A DNA stretch of 11,908 bases. Source: Bacteroidaceae bacterium (GTDB lineage: Bacteria; Bacteroidota; Bacteroidia; Bacteroidales; Bacteroidaceae). The first letter of the stretch is position 1; the number at the start of each line of letters is the position of its first letter. The DNA is taken from positions 1 to 11,908 of the forward strand of contig CABIXF010000072.1 in NCBI GenBank assembly GCA_902362595.1. Direction: 5' to 3'. Both the position numbers and the translations under genes were made by a program. A model generated the notes under the pieces. It made no database searches, was not told the DNA's origin, and saw nothing but the letters and a program-made list of their open reading frames with translations. Shown here one piece after another: positions 6,519 through 11,908 of this stretch.

Positions 6519-7793
6519 ATGAAAGATTTGATTATTGGAATTATTGGCTTGGGATACGTAGGTTTCCCTTTGGCATGTTTGTATGCAAAGCGGTATCATA
6601 CGATCGGTTATGACCGTAATCCTATAAGAGTGGATGAATTGAATGCCGGCAAAGACCATACGAACGAAATTGATTCGGAGACTATCCATGAATGTCTGAA
6701 CACTAACTTGGTATGTACTTCTGATGAGAATGCCTTGAAGAAGTGTAATGTGTATATTGTAACTGTACCTACTCCGGTGGATATCTATATGCAACCGGAC
6801 CTTTTGCCTTTGAAATCGGCCAGCGCATTAGTGGGAAAATATCTTCAGAAGGGGGATATTGTGGTATATGAATCCACGGTTTATCCAGGAGTGACAGAAG
6901 ATGTTTGTGTACCCATACTTCAGGAAGTGTCTGGGCTGCTTCTTAATGAGCATTTTTATGTAGGTTATTCTCCAGAGCGTATTAACCCTAGCGACAAGGA
7001 GCATACAGTAGAAAATATCTGCAAGATCACATCGGGTTCTACGCCAGAGGCAGCGGTGATAATCGATCGCCTGTATGCTTCAGTCTTGAAGAACGGTACT
7101 TACAAGGTTCAATCCATTAAAGTAGCTGAGACCGCAAAAGTGTTGGAGAATGCACAGCGCGACATTAATATTGCCTTCATGAATGAAGTGGCAAAGATTC
7201 TGAATGTGTTAAATGTTGACACTAACGCAGTGATTGATGCCGCTGCAACCAAATGGAATTTCCTGCCGTTCAGACCTGGGTTGGTCGGCGGACATTGCAT
7301 AGGAGTTGACCCTTATTATCTTATTCAAAAGGCACAATTGCATGGGGTGTCTCCTCGTCTTATGACAGAAGCCCGAAAAATCAATGATTCTATGGGTAGT
7401 TATGTGGCACATCAGCTGGTTAATAAGTTATGTGGTACAATGTTTTGTATTTCTACCAGTAGGATTCTATTATTAGGCTTCACTTTCAAGGAAAACTGTC
7501 CCGATATAAGGAATACCAAGGTCATAGACATTTATAACACTTTGAAAAGGTTTACTCCTCACATTACGGTTTATGACCCATTGGTTAACCCGGAAGAAGT
7601 TGCCCATGAATATAACATCCGTGTAATCAATAACATTGATGCATTAGAAGATAGTTCGTACGAGGCTATTTTGGTGGCAGTTGCCCATCAGCAATTTCAA
7701 GACTTTGATTATGCGAGATATTTAACTCCCCAGGGAATCATATATGATGTCAAAGGACAAGTTGAGTCCTCATGTATGACTTATAAATTATAG
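6519..7793 (+). CDS. UDP-sugar 6-dehydrogenase (UDP-N-acetylhexosamine dehydrogenase type)
   Basis: A 424-residue cytosolic enzyme of the UDP-glucose/GDP-mannose dehydrogenase family, which oxidises the C6 hydroxyl of a nucleotide sugar to a carboxylate in two NAD+-dependent steps. The Rossmann motif GLGYVG is at 10-15. Then come ESTVYPG (118-124), GYSPERINP (149-157) and ETAKVLEN (204-211), with the conserved catalytic-site Lys 206. The catalytic cysteine is C260 in GGHCIGVDPYYL, and the C-terminal NAD/UDP domain has GFTFKENCPDIRNTK. The GGHCIGVDPYYL form is typical of the WbpA/TviB/WbpO branch acting on UDP-GlcNAc or UDP-GalNAc, whereas UDP-glucose dehydrogenases usually have a GGxCFPKD form. 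It starts 11 bp after the synthase gene, so it probably supplies a HexNAc-uronate precursor for that enzyme. Substrate choice is inferred from the motif. Confidence 0.9.
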   Translation: MKDLIIGIIGLGYVGFPLACLYAKRYHTIGYDRNPIRVDELNAGKDHTNEIDSETIHECLNTNLVCTSDENALKKCNVYIVTVPTPVDIYMQPDLLPLKSASALVGKYLQKGDIVVYESTVYPGVTEDVCVPILQEVSGLLLNEHFYVGYSPERINPSDKEHTVENICKITSGSTPEAAVIIDRLYASVLKNGTYKVQSIKVAETAKVLENAQRDINIAFMNEVAKILNVLNVDTNAVIDAAATKWNFLPFRPGLVGGHCIGVDPYYLIQKAQLHGVSPRLMTEARKINDSMGSYVAHQLVNKLCGTMFCISTSRILLLGFTFKENCPDIRNTKVIDIYNTLKRFTPHITVYDPLVNPEEVAHEYNIRVINNIDALEDSSYEAILVAVAHQQFQDFDYARYLTPQGIIYDVKGQVESSCMTYKL

Positions 7794-7826
7794 GAAATTA
7801 CACACTAAACCCATAAGAGTAAGATT

Positions 7827-10007
7827 ATGAAAAGAGTAAATTACAAAACTGGAATCTGGATGCTGGGAATGGCGTCGATTTTAGCTACAATGTCATGTAC
7901 GGACTTCCGTGAGGAAGCTTGGAACAACCGTGGAAGGTATGTGGATACAACCCACATTTCAATAGAGTCGGATGCCGAGGTGCTAACAAAACGTCTTAGC
8001 TTTGTAGATGATGAAAGAGTTTCGGGGCTTGCTTTGTCGCGTGTGGCCAAGTCTGTTCCATCAATACCTGATGGAGCCATTCAATTGGCGGAAGCTCCTA
8101 CAAATTACAACAGCGGGGTAACCTTGAGTAAAGACAGCAGTTATTATGTAGAAAAGGGAGAAACGTTCAATGGCTCTATTTCTGGTAATTCAGTTGACAA
8201 TGTCACCATTTATGTGGCCGGTACTTTAGAAGTGACAGCCTGGTGGTTAACTGGAAATAATGTTACGATTCAGGTCCTTCCAACCGGGAATTTGAAATAT
8301 GCTTCTGATTCTAACAATCAGATGATTGCCCTTGTAAAGGATGGCGTGACAATTAATTCCTGGGGAACCTTTACAACATACTATAAAGGAAGTGGTATTC
8401 GTATTGCTCCCCATGCAGCGTTGAATATTTATAAATCTGCGCAAAATCAGAGTTTTTACGTCAATCCGCAAGGTGGAATGTGGGACTGCTCATTTTGGAT
8501 AGAAGGAAGTTTTCAAGCCGACATCCCAGTTGTTATAGATGGAAATATGTTGGTAAACAATGGAAAAGCTGTATTCAATTCTGAACTGACAGTATCTAAA
8601 GAGGTTTATATACAAGGTGGTTCTATGGAGCTGAATGGTTGTACGACCATAGAGAAGGATTTTAAGTTTGTATCTGCTGGAAACTTATTGGTCTCGGACT
8701 ATTTGAATGTCTGCAATATGGAAACTTGTCAAGGGACAATCAACATCTCGAATGGAGCTTTAGTTCAAGTGGTTGAAAATTTGTTTTTAACGTCTCAAAG
8801 CAATACCCGAATCGTAGGTCCGATGGTAAGCTATGCTGTGATAAAAGCGGGCAGCATATTCTCTGAGGACACTAAATTGTCCAATTTTATGTCGGGAAAC
8901 ATTGACATCCAATCCTCCGAAATTAGACAAGGGAATAGATGGTGGTATGCTGATCCAATTACTTTGGATACGTCAAATACCAATGGGGTAATTGTAAATG
9001 GTAATACTGTAATCCAGGCTAATGGATGTAACCCTGGTACTGGTTCATCAGAAGGAGCTGGCAACGTACACTTGGTAGAGATTGCCAGGCTGTCATCTCC
9101 GGCTAATTATTATTCTGCAACCAGTATTGATTTCAATGGGAATCTGGCTTATGTATCTTGGCATATCAATCCTAAAAAATATTCGGAGAATTTTGGCGGT
9201 GCCATCGATGTCATTAATATTACTGACAGAAAGGTATTGCAATGCCGGGTGAATAGTGATGTAAAATATAGCCATACTTGTTTTTATGATGGATGGCTGT
9301 TTTCTGCTGGTGATGATTATCATAATGGGGCTGTTTTGTCTAAAATACATTTGCAGAATGGCCTGTTTGCTGATAATAAAGAAGAGCAGTTAGTAAATCT
9401 TACTGGAAATTCTGGTAATTGTGTAGAAGTTGTAGGAAATACTTTGCTTACAGCTTCAGGTACTGAAGATGGTGGCTTCGATTTATTGCAGCTTAATTCT
9501 GCCCAAAAGCAGTATTCTATACCGGCTTTGGAGGCTAAGTTTGTTTATTCTAATGGAGAAAAAATTGTCACTTTAAATAACATGAGCCTAGGAACTGTTA
9601 ACGTTTATGACGCAAGTAATGGGAAACCTGAAGATATGCTTGCTACACCTGTCTTGACTTTTAATGCTGGTCCGATAGCGCCTTTAGATGGTAAGAATGT
9701 CATTATGTGCAGTGAAAAGTATATTTATGTCTGTATGGGAAAAAATGGTTTGCATTCTTTTGATATAAATACGGGTCGTGAAGTAGCTTATTATGATATC
9801 AAGCAGGTGAATGGTATTGATATTGATGGTGATTACGTTTATGTAGCGAATGGATATGGTATAACAGTTCTAGACAAGGAAAGTCTGGCCTATATATCTT
9901 CGTTTGTAGATAATAGTGGTTCTGCCAATTATGTAAGGAAGGGAGAAGATGGATTTATTTATGTAGCCTACGGTATCACTGGAGTCCGTATATTTAGACT
10001 AGAATAA
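7827..10007 (+). CDS. Large secreted lipoprotein, beta-helix-like N-half and beta-propeller-like C-half
   Basis: A 726-residue protein with a lipoprotein signal: positive N-terminus, hydrophobic core and an ATMSC lipobox with C24 as the lipidated cysteine. The exact family is not recognised. Residues about 110-340 are a run of short beta-strands with recurring turns (NVTIYVAGTLEV; NNVTIQVLPTGNL; GKAVFNSELTV), like a right-handed beta-helix seen in polysaccharide-active or adhesive proteins. A Gly/Ser-rich linker (about 397-412) leads to a second half (about 415-726) with repeats of the type GDYVYVANGYGITVLD and GFIYVAYGITGVRIF, which resemble LVIVD/propeller blades. It is last in the operon, 33 bp after the dehydrogenase gene. 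I infer a surface or periplasmic role in binding, anchoring or trimming the polymer. No catalytic residues could be identified. A transporter or surface adhesin role cannot be excluded. Confidence 0.7.
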   Translation: MKRVNYKTGIWMLGMASILATMSCTDFREEAWNNRGRYVDTTHISIESDAEVLTKRLSFVDDERVSGLALSRVAKSVPSIPDGAIQLAEAPTNYNSGVTLSKDSSYYVEKGETFNGSISGNSVDNVTIYVAGTLEVTAWWLTGNNVTIQVLPTGNLKYASDSNNQMIALVKDGVTINSWGTFTTYYKGSGIRIAPHAALNIYKSAQNQSFYVNPQGGMWDCSFWIEGSFQADIPVVIDGNMLVNNGKAVFNSELTVSKEVYIQGGSMELNGCTTIEKDFKFVSAGNLLVSDYLNVCNMETCQGTINISNGALVQVVENLFLTSQSNTRIVGPMVSYAVIKAGSIFSEDTKLSNFMSGNIDIQSSEIRQGNRWWYADPITLDTSNTNGVIVNGNTVIQANGCNPGTGSSEGAGNVHLVEIARLSSPANYYSATSIDFNGNLAYVSWHINPKKYSENFGGAIDVINITDRKVLQCRVNSDVKYSHTCFYDGWLFSAGDDYHNGAVLSKIHLQNGLFADNKEEQLVNLTGNSGNCVEVVGNTLLTASGTEDGGFDLLQLNSAQKQYSIPALEAKFVYSNGEKIVTLNNMSLGTVNVYDASNGKPEDMLATPVLTFNAGPIAPLDGKNVIMCSEKYIYVCMGKNGLHSFDINTGREVAYYDIKQVNGIDIDGDYVYVANGYGITVLDKESLAYISSFVDNSGSANYVRKGEDGFIYVAYGITGVRIFRLE

Positions 10008-10040
10008 TAATGTCAATCATTCCTTGAAAAGGACGGCGAG

Positions 10041-10074
10041 GAGGCCGTCTCAAAATGAACCTTGAGATGGCCTC
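10041..10074 (+). terminator. Strong stem-loop at the operon/IS junction
   Basis: GAGGCCGTCTCAA (10041-10053) pairs with TTGAGATGGCCTC (10062-10074) over 13 positions, with one G-T pair and an 8-nt loop. It lies 33 bp after the lipoprotein stop and could end the operon transcript, although no long T-run follows. Its right arm coincides with the terminal inverted repeat of the IS, so it may instead be an IS-end structure. A second, mutually exclusive stem is possible: GACGGC (10032-10037) with GCCGTC (10044-10049). Confidence 0.45.
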
Positions 10075-10185
10075 TGTCGTTTCATATCAGATTGAAGTCG
10101 TTTGGATTTTCCTCAAAAAGGAATTTACAAGTTTCCTTCTACAGATTTCATCGTTTTACACCGTTTTTCCCCTGTCAGAAGCCTC

Positions 10186-11697
10186 CTAAGAGGCTACTTT
10201 TGCAAGATTATGCGCTATGGCCAGCAGGCCAAATTCAATTTCCACCTTTTTCAGCCCACGGAGATGGAACCTCTTGAAGTGCTTGTTGTTCTTGAGGTTT
10301 CCAAATACGGCTTCCACATCCTGTGGCCGCTGGCTCCGGTATTTAAGACCTTCCGCAGAGAGGAGTTTCTCACGTTCCCTTTCCTTGATTTTCCTCAGCC
10401 TGTGGTTTACCTGCACAATCCTTTCCGACCGGCTTCTGTGACACCGGCATCTTAACGGACAGCCCTTGCAGTTCCGTGCCCTGTACCTTGAGATGGTCCG
10501 TACAAAACCATTGTCCGTCGTCCGCTTCACATCGGAGAGTCTTTTCATCCTCTGTCCCATCGGACAGTACATCCCGTCGGTTTCCTCATTATAGTAAAAG
10601 TTGGCGGACAGGAACGGGTCATTCCTGAAGCTCCTTTTCTGTTCCTTGTGGAAATAGTTGTACTTTATGAAGGTTTCGATGCCGTGCATGAAGGCGTACA
10701 GGTAGTTCTCCTCACTTCCGTACCCGGCGTCACAGACGGACACGTCAGGATATCTGCCGTACAGGGAATGGAAGTCTTCCATGTGCAGGGGATAGGTGGA
10801 GGTGTCACCGGCACACTGGTGGAGGGTATAGTTCAGGATGAACTGTCTGTTGGTACTGACCTGCGGATTGTATCCGGGCTTGAGCTGCCCGTTCCTCATG
10901 TGGTCCTCCTTCATCCGCATGAACGTGGCGTCGGGGTCTGTCTTGGAGTAGCTGTTGCGCCCGTCGAGAATCTTTCCCTGGGATTCATATTTCTTCAGCT
11001 GTTCGGGCCATGTCTTCTTCACGCGCCGAACCTTGGCCTTCACTTTCCGGTCCGCATCCGTTCCCTCCAAGGCTTCATGTATCTGCTCCAGCGCCCTTTC
11101 CACCTTCTCGGGGGTGATGTCCTGATAAGTGACGGGAGCGGAGTCGCGCAACTCCTGCTTGGTGACGGACTCGGCGTACCGCCATATCTCCTCAAGCTGT
11201 TCCGCGATTCTGGAGATGCGGGTGTGGATGGACTTGCCCCAGACGAACGTATAGCGGTTGGCGTTCGCCTCCATCTTCGTCCCGTCAGTGCAGGCCACGT
11301 CCAGACTTACAAAGCCTTCCGCCACAAGGAACTTCACGATGGTAGCGAAGACGGTCTTGAGCACATCCTTCAGCCGGCTGCTGCGGAAACGGTTGATGGT
11401 GTTGTGGTCAGGCACCCTGGTACCGGTCAGCCACATGAAGCGGATGTCATTGCGGCAGAACTCCTCGATGCGGCGGCTGGAATAGATATTGCGCAGATAG
11501 GCATATACCAGAATCTGCAGCATCATGCGGGGATGATAGGCCGGACAGCCTTTGACGGAGTACTTGCGGTAAAGTTCTTCCAGGCTGACCTGTTCAATGA
11601 TACGGTGAACAACCCGTACCGGATTGTTCTGGGGAATAAAATCGCCTAAACACGGAGGTAAAAGCAGATTATCGTTGGAGGTATAGTTTTTAAACAT
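10186..11697 (-). CDS. IS1182-family DDE transposase
   Basis: A complete 503-residue transposase that cuts and joins the IS ends. The N-terminal DUF772-like region includes HPRMMLQILVYAYLRN (55-70) and the DHNTINRFR motif (97-105). Candidate catalytic residues are D138 in TDGTKMEAN, D323 in CDAGYGSEENY, and E462 in QRPQDVEAVFGNLKNN, followed by the usual RFHLRGLKK. A cysteine cluster (C410, C413, C417, C419) precedes the last motif and may bind zinc, as in many IS1182/IS5-group enzymes. Length is normal and there is no frameshift, so the element may be active. It runs convergently toward the lipoprotein gene. A small stem (AGCCTC 10180-10185 with GAGGCT 10190-10195) spans its TAG stop. The long plus-strand frame across this gene is an antisense artefact. 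Confidence 0.93.
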   Translation of the reverse strand: MFKNYTSNDNLLLPPCLGDFIPQNNPVRVVHRIIEQVSLEELYRKYSVKGCPAYHPRMMLQILVYAYLRNIYSSRRIEEFCRNDIRFMWLTGTRVPDHNTINRFRSSRLKDVLKTVFATIVKFLVAEGFVSLDVACTDGTKMEANANRYTFVWGKSIHTRISRIAEQLEEIWRYAESVTKQELRDSAPVTYQDITPEKVERALEQIHEALEGTDADRKVKAKVRRVKKTWPEQLKKYESQGKILDGRNSYSKTDPDATFMRMKEDHMRNGQLKPGYNPQVSTNRQFILNYTLHQCAGDTSTYPLHMEDFHSLYGRYPDVSVCDAGYGSEENYLYAFMHGIETFIKYNYFHKEQKRSFRNDPFLSANFYYNEETDGMYCPMGQRMKRLSDVKRTTDNGFVRTISRYRARNCKGCPLRCRCHRSRSERIVQVNHRLRKIKEREREKLLSAEGLKYRSQRPQDVEAVFGNLKNNKHFKRFHLRGLKKVEIEFGLLAIAHNLAKVAS

Positions 11698-11725
11698 TAT
11701 CTTTGGGATATATTGCTTGATTCCC

Positions 11726-11757
11726 TAAAGATACGAAAAATTAGGGAGACGGGCAAG
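11726..11757 (-). promoter_or_regulatory. Possible transposase promoter (minus strand)
   Basis: On the minus strand TATCTTTA (complement of 11726-11733) matches TAnnTTTG except for the last base. CTTG (complement of 11754-11757) lies 20 bp upstream as a weak -33 box. It would start transcription close to the transposase ATG at 11697. The -33 box lies in the arm of the 11750-11787 hairpin. Confidence 0.35.
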
Positions 11758-11797
11758 TCCTGACTGAGCGAAGTTTGGACTTGCCCGATTTTTTTTT
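11750..11797 (+). terminator. Rho-independent-type terminator inside the IS, plus strand
   Basis: CGGGCAAGTCC (11750-11760) pairs perfectly with GGACTTGCCCG (11777-11787), an 11-bp GC-rich stem followed by A and a run of ten T residues. It would stop plus-strand transcripts, including antisense transcripts across the transposase gene, from leaving the element. Confidence 0.6.
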
Positions 11798-11855
11798 GCA
11801 GACACAAAAAAGGCCATCTCAAATTAGGGATATTCAGTAAATGTCCCCCAAAAAT

Positions 11856-11904
11856 AAAATGGCATATGAAGTGATTATGGTCTATCATTTTCATATGCCA
11901 TTTT
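11856..11904. repeat. Long perfect hairpin at the right window edge
   Basis: AAAATGGCATATGAA (11856-11870) pairs perfectly over 15 bp with TTCATATGCCATTTT (11890-11904). The 19-nt loop holds a further TGAT/ATCA pairing (11872-11875 with 11884-11887). It lies outside the likely IS1182 end. It may be a bidirectional terminator of a gene beyond the window or the end of another mobile element. It has no coding content. Confidence 0.6.
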
Positions 11905-11908
11905 TATT

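Larger units (their letters stand above)
10062..11822 (-). mobile_element. IS1182-family insertion sequence
   Basis: The element contains one full-length transposase gene on the minus strand. TTGAGATGGCCT at 10062-10073 and AGGCCATCTCAA at 11811-11822 are a perfect 12-bp inverted pair and are my best estimate of the ends. The boundaries could be a few bases further out, and I could not see a convincing target-site duplication. The element is visibly richer in G and C than the polysaccharide genes, so it is probably a separate arrival. It stands immediately after the last operon gene and does not interrupt it. Confidence 0.75.

Noticed and set aside
10648..11649. 333-residue plus-strand open frame across the transposase
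   Set aside because: It is antisense to the well-supported IS1182 transposase. Its translation is low-complexity (Val/Leu/His-rich) with no recognisable domain, typical of a GC-rich shadow frame.
1..11822. Composite transposon carrying the polysaccharide operon
   Set aside because: The flanking insertion sequences belong to different families (IS4-type and IS1182) with unrelated ends, so they are unlikely to move the interval together.
11697..11894. 65-residue minus-strand open frame upstream of the transposase
   Set aside because: It runs through the terminal hairpin, the IS end and the terminator stem, and its translation resembles no protein I recognise. The DNA is better explained by structural elements.

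Overview
The window looks like an accessory exopolysaccharide locus from a gut Bacteroidales bacterium, most likely Bacteroides or a close relative. The evidence is a promoter with a perfect Bacteroides-type -7 box (TAnnTTTG), low-GC coding sequence with weak ribosome binding sites, a UpxY/NusG-like antiterminator relic at the head of the operon, and insertion sequences of types common in this group.

Layout. Positions 1-~207 hold the 5' end of an IS4-type (DUF4372-like) transposase on the minus strand and its non-coding end. Positions 208-700 are AT-rich, non-coding and full of inverted repeats. The key element is a perfect 17-bp inverted repeat (417-433 and 610-626) enclosing a promoter that points at the operon, which is the architecture of an invertible, phase-variable promoter. 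Then come, all on the plus strand: a broken UpxY-like antiterminator (701-1143, possibly to 1187); a TolC-like outer-membrane protein (1184-2599); an HlyD-like membrane-fusion protein (2609-3718); a zinc-ribbon TackOD1-like protein (3768-5180); a membrane GT2 synthase (5188-6507); a UDP-sugar 6-dehydrogenase (6519-7793); and a large secreted lipoprotein (7827-10007). Spacing within the set is 7-49 bp, so the six intact genes are probably one transcription unit. A visibly GC-richer IS1182-family element on the minus strand (about 10062-11822) follows, and a long perfect hairpin closes the window (11856-11904).

How the genes may work together (inference). The dehydrogenase makes a uronate nucleotide sugar, the GT2 synthase polymerises at the inner membrane, and the HlyD-like and TolC-like proteins carry the chain across the periplasm and outer membrane. 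The TackOD1-like protein is a candidate cytosolic regulator or partner of the synthase, and the lipoprotein may hold or modify polymer at the surface. No Wzx or Wzy is present, so this is a synthase-type rather than a classical Bacteroides capsule locus. In the orientation given, the switchable promoter would be ON.
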